A stretch of 64,000 bases of DNA from Ruminococcus sp. (lineage in GTDB: Bacteria > Bacillota > Clostridia > Oscillospirales > Ruminococcaceae): contig JAFQHO010000084.1 of assembly GCA_017397925.1 (NCBI GenBank), positions 62,001-126,000 of the forward strand, written 5' to 3'. Shown piece after piece: positions 36,950-45,842 of this stretch. The notes beneath the pieces were generated by a model. That model searched no databases and was not told the DNA's origin. It saw only the letters and a list, made by a program, of their open reading frames with translations. The position numbers and the translations under genes are program-made. How positions within the stretch are numbered: position 1 is the stretch's first letter; every line of letters starts with the position of its first letter.

Positions 36950-36963
36950 CACGTATAATACCT

Positions 36964-37020
36964 CCGTTAATAAAGTTTACCGTTATAGGAAATGCCTGTG
37001 AACAATCATATTATTAACGG
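36964..37020. promoter_or_regulatory. Large inverted repeat upstream of the SpoIIQ-like gene
   Basis: Perfect 10-base arms CCGTTAATAA (36964-36973) and TTATTAACGG (37011-37020) bracket 37 bases directly upstream of the M23 gene and include its GGAGG side. Could fold in the leader RNA or be a regulator site. Confidence 0.45.
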
Positions 37021-37043
37021 AAAATTTAGTATTATACATTTTT

Positions 37044-37186
37044 TTAGCTTTTAAAAGCTATTAGCCTTTAGCCGTTAGTTATTAGCTATGTGGGCGGTAG
37101 ATTTATTTCTGCCGTTTCAGATTGTCGAAAACTTTGATTTAGTTCCAAAATCGTATTAAATTTTGAGGGCGATAAAAATCGCCCTC
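37044..37186. repeat. TTAGCC tract and palindromic unit
   Basis: TTAGCC-type repeats at 37044-37087 lead into GTGGGCGG and then a segment resembling 226-262 (CAGATTGTC, AAAAC, GTTCC spaced alike), ending in the palindrome GAGGGCGAT/ATCGCCCTC at 37165-37186 just below the xylB stop. The palindrome may help end the xylB transcript. Confidence 0.55.
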
Positions 37187-37192
37187 TTGCTT

Positions 37193-38716
37193 TTACATAA
37201 CAGCTAATTTTGCAAACTGTGCCTTTAAAGCAGGATAAATTTCGCGATAAAGCTGATAGTACTTTTCATATTCGCCTACATTGCCCTCGATAGGAGCTTG
37301 GATCTTGTCAGTCTTGACAATAGCTCCGCAAGCCTCGGGAACACTGCTGTAAAGTCCTGCACCAACTGCTGCAAGGATGCCTACACCAAGAGCAGGGCCT
37401 TCCTTAGAAGCTGCTGTCTTAACATTGCTGTTGAACAGATCAGCGAGCATACTTCTCCAGAGGGGAGATGAACCGCCGCCGCCGCAAGCCATCATATCGC
37501 TTACATTAACGCCCATTTCACGGAATACTTCAACGCAGTCGCGGAGAGAATAGCTTACACCCTCCATAACGGCACGAAGCATATCGCGGCGTGTATGAAT
37601 AGCGGAAAGTCCGAAGAATACTCCTCTTGCGTCAGGGTCAAGATGTGGTGTACGCTCGCCCATAAGGTATGGGAGATAGAGCAGACGGTTAGAGCCTACA
37701 GGAACAGCCTCTGCCTGTTTATCCATAAGGTAGTATTCGTCAACGCCCATAAGCTTTGCAGTTTCTTTTTCAGTCATACAGAAATTATCTCTGAACCATT
37801 TGAGAGAAAGACCTGCGCCCTGTGTAACACCCATAACGTGCCATGTGTTAGGAACAGCTGCACAGCAGGTATGAACTCTGCCCAGCTTGTCAATAGCAAT
37901 ATCAGAAGTATGAGCAAATACAACGCCCGAAGTACCAATTGTTGTGAATGCCTTGCCGTCCTCAACTACGCCTGTACCAACGGCAGCAGCGGCATTATCA
38001 CCTGCGCCGCCTACAACGATAGTACCCTCGCAGAGACCGAGTTCGTCAGCCATAGCCTTTGTAAGAGTGCCTGTAACCTCGCAGGACTCATAAACCTTAC
38101 CAAGCCAGTTCTTGTCGATTTCAAATGCTGTGAGAAGCTCATCAGACCACTTTCTGTTGGGAACGTCAAGAAGTTGCATACCGGAAGCATCAGATACTTC
38201 TGTAGCGTACTCGTGAGTAAGTACAAAGCGGAGGTAGTCCTTAGGAAGAAGGATATGAGCAACTCTGCTGTAAATTTCAGGTTCATTATTCTTTACCCAG
38301 AGAATTTTTGCAGCTGTCCATCCTGTGAGGGCAGGGTTTGCTGTGATTTCAACAAGCTTTTCTCTGCCTACAATGCGGTTCATTTCGTCAACTTCTGCGG
38401 CTGTACGCTGATCGCACCAGATAATAGACTTTCTGAGAACATTGTTGTCCTTGTCAAGCATAACAAGTCCGTGCATTTGACCTGAAATGCCGATACCCTT
38501 CACATCTTCCTTTTTAACACCACTCTGAGCCATTACAGCCTTGATAGTGTTGATCATAGCAGATGACCAGTCGGCAGGGTCCTGCTCTGCATAGCCGTTT
38601 TTAGGCTGATACATAGGGTATTCGATTGTTTTTGATGCAATAACGCTTCCCTTTTCATCGAAAAGCACTGTTTTGGTACCGCTTGTACCGCAGTCAACTC
38701 CAATTACATAAGACAT
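37193..38716 (-). CDS. xylB: Xylulokinase
   Basis: 507 residues of the FGGY kinase family, phosphorylating D-xylulose to enter the pentose phosphate pathway. N-terminal VIGVDCGTSGTKTVLFDEKG, the GISGQMHGLVMLD segment that distinguishes xylulokinases, and C-terminal MACGGGGSSPLWRSM are seen. The start at 38716 is chosen because GGAG lies ten bases upstream; a longer frame is open. No xylose isomerase or transporter is adjacent, so it stands alone here. It fits a plant-fibre degrader that takes up hemicellulose pentoses. Confidence 0.93.
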   Translation of the reverse strand: MSYVIGVDCGTSGTKTVLFDEKGSVIASKTIEYPMYQPKNGYAEQDPADWSSAMINTIKAVMAQSGVKKEDVKGIGISGQMHGLVMLDKDNNVLRKSIIWCDQRTAAEVDEMNRIVGREKLVEITANPALTGWTAAKILWVKNNEPEIYSRVAHILLPKDYLRFVLTHEYATEVSDASGMQLLDVPNRKWSDELLTAFEIDKNWLGKVYESCEVTGTLTKAMADELGLCEGTIVVGGAGDNAAAAVGTGVVEDGKAFTTIGTSGVVFAHTSDIAIDKLGRVHTCCAAVPNTWHVMGVTQGAGLSLKWFRDNFCMTEKETAKLMGVDEYYLMDKQAEAVPVGSNRLLYLPYLMGERTPHLDPDARGVFFGLSAIHTRRDMLRAVMEGVSYSLRDCVEVFREMGVNVSDMMACGGGGSSPLWRSMLADLFNSNVKTAASKEGPALGVGILAAVGAGLYSSVPEACGAIVKTDKIQAPIEGNVGEYEKYYQLYREIYPALKAQFAKLAVM

Positions 38717-38768
38717 AATTATTTTTCTCCATTCGTATTGAATTTTAACTCGGCTAATTAAAAATCCC

Positions 38769-38800
38769 AAAAAAGATACCGTAAATGAGGGTGGTATCAT
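38769..38800 (-). terminator. Terminator between the membrane protein gene and xylB
   Basis: On the minus strand GATACC and GGTATC arms are followed by TTTTTT. A second imperfect stem (ATGGGAGAGTAT/ATGCTTTCCCAT) lies just upstream at about 38808-38841. Confidence 0.7.
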
Positions 38801-38848
38801 ATAATTAATGGGAAAGCATATTATTTTTATACTCTCCCATAAATTTCG

Positions 38849-40078
38849 TTAGTTGAAAAGGTCTATAGAAAATGTTCTTTTTTCTGTGTTGTAGTAATCT
38901 TCAAGCTCCGCAACATAATAACGGAAGCAGGTTTTATCGTTGAATTTAAGCACATCTCCCGACTCGGATACTCCAAGCTCTGCAAGCTGTGTGTCAGAAA
39001 GCTGAGTAAGGGGAATTGTATTATATTTGCCAAGGTCGAACATTGTGTAACCATTCTCGTCAAGATGTGAGTAATTGAACGCTTTAATTCCATTGCTGTC
39101 AAGCTCGCTGAGGTAAATTGTTTCACCCATATTACGTTCAATAGTATTCAGAAATTCAGCTGTAGGCTCAAGGACATAGTATCTGTCAGAGGAATCCTTG
39201 CCAATATCGAAAGCAGCAAGCTGATTTTCGCTGAGGTCATCAAGAATAAGCGGGTCAACATCGGAAGCGGATTTACCTACTTCGATAAGCTTGTACAGGT
39301 TGATGCCTGAGATCTGTAAACGGCGGTCAATGGGGATGTTGTATGCTTCAAATTCCTCATTTGTAAGCGTAACAAGAATATTGTCTGAAATGCCGTTAAG
39401 CTCCTTGGTTATGTCTGCTCTTGTACCAGTGGACCATTCAAGTTCTACATTTTCGCACACAGGTCGCTCCTGATAGCATACACGCTTCATATTTTTAAGA
39501 GTAAATGTTACAAAAGGATAAGTTACATCAGCGTAATTAGGCTCGATAACGATAGATGTGCTGCCTCCTGAGGTATCTTCAGTGTTAATAAGTTCATAGC
39601 GGTAGCGTCCTGAGGGAGAAACACCGCTTTCAATTACTTCTGTTTTGGCGTGGCTAACAAAGAACGAAGTGAACAGGTAATATCCCAATGCACCAAAAAC
39701 GTATAGGAGAAGAATAACTGTTCCAAGCATAGTCTTTTTTCCTTCGCTTGCGCCCGAGAAGAGAAGGATAAGTATACCCACTACAACAATAGGGATAAAC
39801 AGTGCTTTTTCATTGAAATACATAACCACCACAGGCAGCATTGCCGTTAGTATGACAAAGCTTGAAATTTTGGTGAGGAGCTGATTCCTTGTATAGAGCA
39901 TAAGCACAAGCGCTATAGCTGATATAGCGGAAACTATCATACATACAGAAGAACGCTCCGAAATATGAATATCATAGAAAATCGAATAGTAGCAGAGATA
40001 GCATACTGCTACAGTGTAGAAAACTGCAATAATTGATACAAAACGTTTTGTCCACACGTTTGAGAAGAAAGCTTTCAT
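38849..40078 (-). CDS. Membrane protein with repetitive exported domain, unknown family
   Basis: 409 residues. Four to five membrane helices (about residues 10-155) precede an exported part that begins VSPSGRYRYELI and later contains three or four short Leu/Ile-rich repeats of the form LxxLSxxQLAAFDIGK (also LSELDSNGIKAF and LTQLSDTQLAEL). I do not recognise the family. The gene is transcribed divergently from the vanZ-like gene and has its own promoter and terminator, so it acts alone or with a distant partner. Codon use is normal for the region. Confidence 0.65.
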   Translation of the reverse strand: MKAFFSNVWTKRFVSIIAVFYTVAVCYLCYYSIFYDIHISERSSVCMIVSAISAIALVLMLYTRNQLLTKISSFVILTAMLPVVVMYFNEKALFIPIVVVGILILLFSGASEGKKTMLGTVILLLYVFGALGYYLFTSFFVSHAKTEVIESGVSPSGRYRYELINTEDTSGGSTSIVIEPNYADVTYPFVTFTLKNMKRVCYQERPVCENVELEWSTGTRADITKELNGISDNILVTLTNEEFEAYNIPIDRRLQISGINLYKLIEVGKSASDVDPLILDDLSENQLAAFDIGKDSSDRYYVLEPTAEFLNTIERNMGETIYLSELDSNGIKAFNYSHLDENGYTMFDLGKYNTIPLTQLSDTQLAELGVSESGDVLKFNDKTCFRYYVAELEDYYNTEKRTFSIDLFN

Positions 40079-40131
40079 TTATTACCTCCAAAATGTCATA
40101 TCTGAATTGAAATTATAACCATACATTTTAT

Positions 40132-40160
40132 ATTATAGCATTTTTTACACAAAGTTACAA
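40132..40160 (-). promoter_or_regulatory. Sigma-A promoter of the 38849-40078 gene
   Basis: Read on the minus strand: TTGTAA, 17-bp spacer, TATAAT (plus-strand positions 40155-40160 and 40132-40137). Confidence 0.6.
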
Positions 40161-40208
40161 GTCCTTTTTTCAATTATTTATTACTAAAAGGTTACAATTT
40201 CCAAACAC

Positions 40209-40237
40209 TTTACAAGATTGACTAAATATGGTATAAT
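40209..40237 (+). promoter_or_regulatory. Sigma-A promoter of the vanZ-like gene
   Basis: TTTACA at 40209-40214, 17-bp spacer, TATAAT at 40232-40237. Confidence 0.7.
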
Positions 40238-40267
40238 AATATAACATCTGATAGGAGAAAACATACA

Positions 40268-40747
40268 ATGTCGAATAATAGAATAAACAAAAGCAGAGTA
40301 ATTTTCGGATTGCTGACAATTGCTGTAATGGTTTGCATATTTATTTTTTCTTGTGAAAATGCGGATAAATCCTCTGATACAAGCGGAACAATAGTTGATT
40401 TAATTATAAATATATTTTACAAAAATTTTAATGATATGACACTTGCAGAGCAGACGGAAATACTGGATTTAATCAGTCATATCATCCGAAAAACAGCTCA
40501 TTTTGTAATATATGCCGCCTTGGGATTTTTTGTATTTCTTACATCGGGGCATAAAAGAATGTTTTGCCATGAAACGCTGTGGGTGTTGCTTTTCTGTGGC
40601 TTATATGCCGTCAGTGATGAAATCCATCAGTATTTCGTCCCTGGCAGAGCATGTATGATTAGGGATATGCTCCTTGATACCTGCGGCAGCATAACAGGAA
40701 TTACGGCTTCTTTTTTGTTGGTGAAATTATTTCACAGGAAAAAGTAA
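40268..40747 (+). CDS. VanZ-like membrane protein
   Basis: 159 residues with four membrane segments; the conserved HIIRKTAHFVIYAALGF and YAVSDEIHQYFVPGRACMIRD stretches (quoted in part) are diagnostic of VanZ/YoaI-type proteins. In enterococci VanZ gives low-level teicoplanin resistance, but most genomic copies are uncharacterised. TAGGAG precedes ATG 40268. Followed after 50 bases by spoVM on the same strand. Confidence 0.85.
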   Translation: MSNNRINKSRVIFGLLTIAVMVCIFIFSCENADKSSDTSGTIVDLIINIFYKNFNDMTLAEQTEILDLISHIIRKTAHFVIYAALGFFVFLTSGHKRMFCHETLWVLLFCGLYAVSDEIHQYFVPGRACMIRDMLLDTCGSITGITASFLLVKLFHRKK

Positions 40748-40797
40748 CATAATCCCATTTTTTGAATATAATATGGTATGCAAAGGAGGGATTACAT

Positions 40798-40887
40798 ATG
40801 AAAATCATAGTAATCAAAAGTCCAAAAATTCTCGCTGGATTTTTCAGAGCCATATTCCGGATAAAAAAAGAGGACGAAATAGTATAA
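40798..40887 (+). CDS. spoVM: Stage V sporulation protein M (29 residues)
   Basis: A 29-codon frame beginning MKIIVIKSPKILAGFFRA and ending in a charged tail. It aligns without gaps to Bacillus SpoVM: Lys2, Ile6, Lys7, Pro9, Lys10, Leu12, Gly14, Arg17 and Ala18 are the same, including Pro9, which is needed to recognise curved membrane, and Arg17. SpoVM is an amphipathic helix that sits on the convex forespore surface and anchors SpoIVA coat assembly. AAAGGAGGG at 40781-40789 gives strong initiation. Too short for most gene callers. Length differs from the Bacillus protein (26) by a small C-terminal extension. Confidence 0.85.
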   Translation: MKIIVIKSPKILAGFFRAIFRIKKEDEIV

Positions 40888-40894
40888 AACTAAA

Positions 40895-40922
40895 GGCGAG
40901 CCGAAATTGGCTCGCCGTTTTT
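40895..40922. terminator. Terminator after spoVM, shared with the pbp2 operon end
   Basis: GGCGAGCC and GGCTCGCC arms around GAAATT, then GTTTTTG on the + strand; on the other strand the stem is followed by TTTAGTTTT. Confidence 0.85.
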
Positions 40923-40923
40923 G

Positions 40924-43038
40924 TTACTGTATAACTGTTGTTACAGTTGTAGTTGCATTGGTTGACGTATCGTTGCCTGTGGTTGTTCCTGTTGTAGTTG
41001 TGGTAGTTTTTGCGGTTGTGCCGCCTCTTACCTCAGGAGGAAGCTCAACAGGTTTCTTTTTCTCGGTAAATCCGAAGCATTCTTCGTATGCGTCAATTAT
41101 ATCGTGTACCATATACTTGGAATATTCACCGCCCTCGATAACACCTGCAAAAGCAATCTGAGGGTCATCAGCAGGGGCAAATCCGATAAATACGGAGTTT
41201 TGTTTGCTCAGGTCATTCATATCAGTCTGAGGAGTACCCGTCTTGATAGCCACATCAAAGCCATAGCCTGTAAGACTGTATGGTGAGGGAACATTGCGGG
41301 ACGCATCAATCATACCGCCGATGATGTAGTCGTATACATAATCTTCGTTCAACTCAATTTTTCCTGCTACGGTGGGCTTTGTCTTTGATGTCATTTCCTT
41401 TGTGCCGTAGGTGTAAAGGCTGTCCACAAGATAAGGCTTATAACGAACACCTCTGTTTCCTATGGTGCTTGCTACTGTTGCAAGCTGCAGGGGAGTAAAG
41501 CCGCAGTCCTGGTTACCGATACCCGCCTGAATAACATAACCGATATACCAGGTCTGACCTCTTTGTTCAAAGGTTTCAGGATTACAGAGAAAACCGCCTG
41601 CATCGCCTGTTTCAAGCCCAAGAGGAGAGCCAAGACCGTATAATTCCGCATATTTCGTAATGTTGTCAATGCCCAGCAGGCGTGATACCTCGTAGAAATA
41701 CACGTTACAAGAAACCTCAATGGCACGGCGTGCAGAAATATAGGTATGATAGCCTGTACACTGGAAATGTCCGCCGTAGAATTCATAATTTCTAAGACAG
41801 TTGAAAGATGTGTATCCGTCAACAACACCTTCGTTAAGACCTGCCGTAGCAGTAATCGTCTTAAAAGTAGAGCCCGGGAGATACAGTCCCTGGGTACAGC
41901 GGTTGAACATAGGAGAGTTGGGAGCTTCCAAAAGTTCAGTGTAGTTTTCCTCGAAATCTTTGAGGTTATACGTTGGAGCAGTTGCCATAGCAAGAACTGC
42001 ACCTGTTTTGGCATTAAGAACAGTTACAGCACCTTTTTCAACCTTGCGGCCGCCATAGTAGCCGAAGCGATCGAGGAAGTTGTCAAGTGTATCCTGAATT
42101 TTCGCCTGAAAAGCACCGTCAATGGTAAGTTTTACTGTCTGACCCGGTACGGATTCTTCAACTGTGCGGATATCTGCAACAGCGCCATTGAGGATAGTGA
42201 CCTCCTCTAAACCGTTCTGACCTCGCAACTCGGTTTCCATGGCGTATTCAATACCGCTTTTGCCTACTATGTCATTCATAGCGTAGCCTTTTTCTTTCAG
42301 TTCATCGTATTCCTCAGCGTAGATAGGACCTACCATACCAATTTCGTGGGGGAGGATATCTCCGCGCATAATTTCACGGTCAGCTGATTCAACGGCATTA
42401 ACGCCTTTCAGAATATTACTCAGCTCTTTTAATCTGATAATAGTGGATTTTTTTACGCCCTCAGCAAGGACGAAATCGTTATTATAGGAAAAATCCTTGG
42501 CAATCATACCATAACGCAGACCTGCAATAATACGTTTTTCCTGTTGAGTATAGCTTTCTGATATTTCATAGTCTGAAATAAGCTTGTCAATGCAGTTTTC
42601 AGCAGTAGCGTAAACATTGAGATTAAGTCTTTCCGTTACAGCTGATGTATCTTCCTCTGTGTATTCATAGGGTGCAGTAAGCGTTATAGGGAGAATTTCC
42701 TCAAAGATATGGTCTTTAGCAGCAAGTTCGTTATAAAGACGAAGGAGAATTGCATTTCCTTCCTGATACTCTTTTGGAAAAAGAGCGTACTGCAATACAA
42801 TATCTGTACGGGAGTTGTTGCCGATAATGACATTTCCGCGATAATCGAGGATTTCTCCACGTGTTGGAGTAACCTCGCGTTTATATGTTATAGCGTCGCT
42901 GTCGTATCTGGGGGCAGTTACAGCCTCATCACCTTCAACAATCTGGAGCTTGATAAGCTTCATTGAAGAAAGAACACCAAGGCAAATAACCATCAGTACG
43001 ATAACGACTGATTTTATTGTATCTGAAACAGATTTCAT
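40924..43038 (-). CDS. Class B penicillin-binding protein (PBP2/MrdA-like)
   Basis: 704 residues; transpeptidase of lateral-wall elongation. One N-terminal membrane helix (about 8-26), a dimerisation domain, and the transpeptidase with active-site serine in GSTFKT, the SCN triad motif in VSCNVYFYE, and KTGTPQ. The C-terminal 30 residues are mostly Thr (low complexity) after EVRGG. Last gene of the mreBCD operon, ten bases after mreD. It may be the elongation (PBP2) or sporulation-specific (SpoVD-like) type; context favours elongation. Confidence 0.92.
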   Translation of the reverse strand: MKSVSDTIKSVVIVLMVICLGVLSSMKLIKLQIVEGDEAVTAPRYDSDAITYKREVTPTRGEILDYRGNVIIGNNSRTDIVLQYALFPKEYQEGNAILLRLYNELAAKDHIFEEILPITLTAPYEYTEEDTSAVTERLNLNVYATAENCIDKLISDYEISESYTQQEKRIIAGLRYGMIAKDFSYNNDFVLAEGVKKSTIIRLKELSNILKGVNAVESADREIMRGDILPHEIGMVGPIYAEEYDELKEKGYAMNDIVGKSGIEYAMETELRGQNGLEEVTILNGAVADIRTVEESVPGQTVKLTIDGAFQAKIQDTLDNFLDRFGYYGGRKVEKGAVTVLNAKTGAVLAMATAPTYNLKDFEENYTELLEAPNSPMFNRCTQGLYLPGSTFKTITATAGLNEGVVDGYTSFNCLRNYEFYGGHFQCTGYHTYISARRAIEVSCNVYFYEVSRLLGIDNITKYAELYGLGSPLGLETGDAGGFLCNPETFEQRGQTWYIGYVIQAGIGNQDCGFTPLQLATVASTIGNRGVRYKPYLVDSLYTYGTKEMTSKTKPTVAGKIELNEDYVYDYIIGGMIDASRNVPSPYSLTGYGFDVAIKTGTPQTDMNDLSKQNSVFIGFAPADDPQIAFAGVIEGGEYSKYMVHDIIDAYEECFGFTEKKKPVELPPEVRGGTTAKTTTTTTGTTTGNDTSTNATTTVTTVIQ

Positions 43039-43047
43039 TTATGCCTC

Positions 43048-43605
43048 CTAACTTGTGCGTATAACTTCTTCAATTGTCAGATGCTCCTTAGGCATAAGGA
43101 GATTGTTTATTATTTTGAATAAAATATAGAGTATCACCGTAGAGATGACGGTATACAGCCATACTTTAAGTGTAACGGAGCTGAATATCCGTTCAACGTC
43201 GGCATATCCCCATATTTCGTAGAAGAATTTATAGTCCAGCCAGCACTGTAAGAAAGAGGCGGAAGATATAATAACCATATAGTTTATGAATTTCTTGCGG
43301 AGGTAAAGTTCAAAGACAAGGGTAGCGGCAACGCAGAATATTGTAAGAATAACAGCGTTGAAGCCTAAAAGCCGTCCGCAGGCAATGTCTATGAGAAATC
43401 CGCAGAAAGCTCCCGTATAAGCCGAAGCCATAAGGTCGTTGTTAACGGCGATAAGCAAGGCAACGGGAACAAGCAGTATCGGCTTTGTCCAGGAGCCTGA
43501 GGTCATAATGACAAAGCTTGAAAATATAATAAAATAGTATAGAATCCAACGTAAAGTCGTTTTAAAGTAGAGGATACGTTTTTCACGGGGTGTTTTCAGC
43601 CTCAT
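43048..43605 (-). CDS. mreD: Rod shape-determining protein MreD
   Basis: 185 residues, about five membrane helices, low sequence conservation but fixed position between mreC and pbp2. AAGGAGG before the ATG at 43605 decides the start; the gene then overlaps the mreC end by 23 bases. Confidence 0.87.
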   Translation of the reverse strand: MRLKTPREKRILYFKTTLRWILYYFIIFSSFVIMTSGSWTKPILLVPVALLIAVNNDLMASAYTGAFCGFLIDIACGRLLGFNAVILTIFCVAATLVFELYLRKKFINYMVIISSASFLQCWLDYKFFYEIWGYADVERIFSSVTLKVWLYTVISTVILYILFKIINNLLMPKEHLTIEEVIRTS

Positions 43606-44473
43606 CGGTATCCTCCTTTTCTTCCTCACCGTCTTTTCCCTCGAAGTCCATAATTACAAATACGGAACGCAGACGTGAAATATCAGCAGCAGGCTCAATT
43701 TCTGCATAAGCTGAAAGGCCGTTAGCCTCAATTCCTACCTCAGTAACCGTACCTATAGCATAATCTTTTGGAAAAAGTCCGCTGCTTCCCGAAGTTATCA
43801 TAAGGTCGCCCTCTTTGATGCCGTGTTTTTTATCAAGGTGAATCAGCTTTGTTCTGGAATTTTCAGCAGCAAGTACGGAACCTTCAACAATACCGAAATC
43901 TGTATTTGTAGATGAACAAATAGCTGCAATTGACAAATCGGGGGAGAGGAGAGTGCGGACAGTTGAGCTGTGCTGAGATACTTCTATAACGATACCCACA
44001 ATGCCCTCAGGGGTAATAACAGGGGAGTAGGGCTCAATACCGTCGGCATAGCCTCTGTCAATTGTAAAGCCCTTGAAAGGGTCGTTGGCGATATATCCCA
44101 TAACCTCTGCCGACTGGGAGAAAACGCTGTCCGGGTGTTCTTCCTTTATGACAACAAGCTTGCGCAGTTCTTCAACCTCTGCAAGGAGGTCATCGTATTC
44201 AGTCAGCTTTTTGTTAAGCTCGCCGATTTGTCTTTTCAGTTCGAGATTTTCCTCATAGTAAGCGTCAGCGTTGCTTATTCTGTCAGCATTTTTTTCCAGC
44301 TTCATAGATATGCTGTTTGAAGCAAAGCGGAAAGGTTTTGTAATGGTGTTTATAAAGGAGGCTCCCGAAAGGGAATAGCCGCCCTTTGTAACGGAGTATA
44401 TCATAATACCCACAAGAAAAGCGAGAAAGGCAAGCAGGACTTTAAAACGCGTGCTTTTCAAAAATTCGCCCAT
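43583..44473 (-). CDS. mreC: Rod shape-determining protein MreC
   Basis: 296 residues: N-terminal membrane helix (about 11-27), a coiled coil (about 65-110, with ELKRQIGELNKKLTEYDDLL), and the double beta-barrel outer domain ending before an acidic tail. Links MreB to the PBPs of elongation. Starts 11 bases after mreB. Confidence 0.93.
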   Translation of the reverse strand: MGEFLKSTRFKVLLAFLAFLVGIMIYSVTKGGYSLSGASFINTITKPFRFASNSISMKLEKNADRISNADAYYEENLELKRQIGELNKKLTEYDDLLAEVEELRKLVVIKEEHPDSVFSQSAEVMGYIANDPFKGFTIDRGYADGIEPYSPVITPEGIVGIVIEVSQHSSTVRTLLSPDLSIAAICSSTNTDFGIVEGSVLAAENSRTKLIHLDKKHGIKEGDLMITSGSSGLFPKDYAIGTVTEVGIEANGLSAYAEIEPAADISRLRSVFVIMDFEGKDGEEEKEDTDEAENTP

Positions 44474-44484
44474 TTAGTGCCTCC

Positions 44485-45501
44485 TTAATAGTACTTGACA
44501 TTTTCTGTAAGAGCGTCCTGATAGTCGTTGATGTTTTCGAGAATTTTACCTGTACCCTCTGCAACGCAGTCAAGGGGATATTCAGCAATGTATACAGGCA
44601 TACCTGTTTCACGGGAAATGAGCTTGTCAAGACCTCGGAGCAGCGCGCCGCCGCCTGTGAGAGTTATACCGTGGTCGATGATATCCGCCGAAAGCTCAGG
44701 GGGGGTTTCCTCTAAAGTAGCTTTTACAGCGTCAATGACCTTAGCAAGCGGCTCAACGAGAGCGTCACGTATTTCAGCGGAATTAACAGTAACGTTTTCG
44801 GGAAGTCCGTTAAGAAGATTTCTTCCCTTGATTTCCATAGTATCTTCCTTTTCACCTGGGAAAGCAGAGCCGATTTCAACCTTGATGTTCTCTGCTGTTC
44901 TTTCGCCGATAAGCAGGTCATACTTCTTCTTGATGTAGTTGATAATAGAAGCGTCAAACTCATCACCTGCACATCTGATAGAGCGTGAAGCAACAATTCC
45001 GCCGAGAGATATAACAGCAACCTCGCTTGTACCTCCGCCGATATCCACAATCATACTACCTGAGGGGGAACGTGTGGGCAGACCGGCACCGATAGCAGCA
45101 GCCATAGGCTCCTCAATAATGAGAACATTGTTAGCTCCCGCTTTTTTGCAGGCTTCACGTACAGCACGTCTTTCAACGGCAGTAACGCCGGAGGGAATGC
45201 ATATAATTACATTTGCCTTAGTAAGTATTGTACCCCTTAAAGCCTTTTTTATGAATTCCTGCAGCATAGTTGTAGCAATGTCAAAATCTGCTATAACACC
45301 GTCTTTCAGGGGACGTACAGCAACAATAGAGCCGGGAGTTCTTCCGATTACTTCCTTAGCCTCCATACCTACATAACGCGTTTTGTCGGTACGTGTATTA
45401 ACAGCCACAACTGAAGGCTCTCTTATTATAATACCCTTGCCTCTGAGATAAACCAGAGTATTTGCAGTACCTAAATCTATACCAATATCTTTTGTAAACA
45501 T
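44485..45501 (-). CDS. mreB: Actin-like cell shape protein MreB
   Basis: 338 residues with all actin-fold nucleotide motifs: [15 protein letters not shown] near the N-terminus, [16 protein letters not shown] in the middle and [12 protein letters not shown] near the C-terminus. Organises peptidoglycan synthesis along the side wall. Preceded by a 46-base spacer with AAGGAGCT. Confidence 0.96.
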   Translation of the reverse strand: MFTKDIGIDLGTANTLVYLRGKGIIIREPSVVAVNTRTDKTRYVGMEAKEVIGRTPGSIVAVRPLKDGVIADFDIATTMLQEFIKKALRGTILTKANVIICIPSGVTAVERRAVREACKKAGANNVLIIEEPMAAAIGAGLPTRSPSGSMIVDIGGGTSEVAVISLGGIVASRSIRCAGDEFDASIINYIKKKYDLLIGERTAENIKVEIGSAFPGEKEDTMEIKGRNLLNGLPENVTVNSAEIRDALVEPLAKVIDAVKATLEETPPELSADIIDHGITLTGGGALLRGLDKLISRETGMPVYIAEYPLDCVAEGTGKILENINDYQDALTENVKYY

Positions 45502-45547
45502 TTTTAGCTCCTTAATAATATTATTTTAGAGATTACTTTATATTCTC

Positions 45548-45808
45548 TTATGAGAAAAGCTTCGGGGCTGTCTTGGTATATACTATTATAGCTGTAACAA
45601 TAAGCAGAACCTGTGCAATATTGAGAGCAAACTTAAAGCCTAAAGTCAAGTCTAAAACACCGCCAAAAGTAAAAGTAGTGGGGTCAAAACCGAAATTTCT
45701 GCCATAACCCAGCCAGGCAAGACCTTCAGTTCCGATAACGGTATTTCCTAAATAGTGTCCGAAAATTACTGCTATTGCCAGCAGAAAAGCCATATAAAGT
45801 TTTTTCAT
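45548..45808 (-). CDS. DUF4321 membrane protein
   Basis: 86 residues with two membrane helices separated by a polar loop (TEGLAWLGYGRNFGFDP). Small proteins of the DUF4321 type are regularly found upstream of mreB in Clostridia; function is unknown but placement suggests a part in the shape machinery. Confidence 0.78.
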   Translation of the reverse strand: MKKLYMAFLLAIAVIFGHYLGNTVIGTEGLAWLGYGRNFGFDPTTFTFGGVLDLTLGFKFALNIAQVLLIVTAIIVYTKTAPKLFS

Positions 45809-45842
45809 TTTTTTATCTCCTTTATTATTTGGCGGCAGGCTG

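Noticed and set aside
37595-38485. 296-codon frame antisense to xylB
   Set aside because: The opposite strand encodes an unambiguous xylulokinase; this frame is a shadow.
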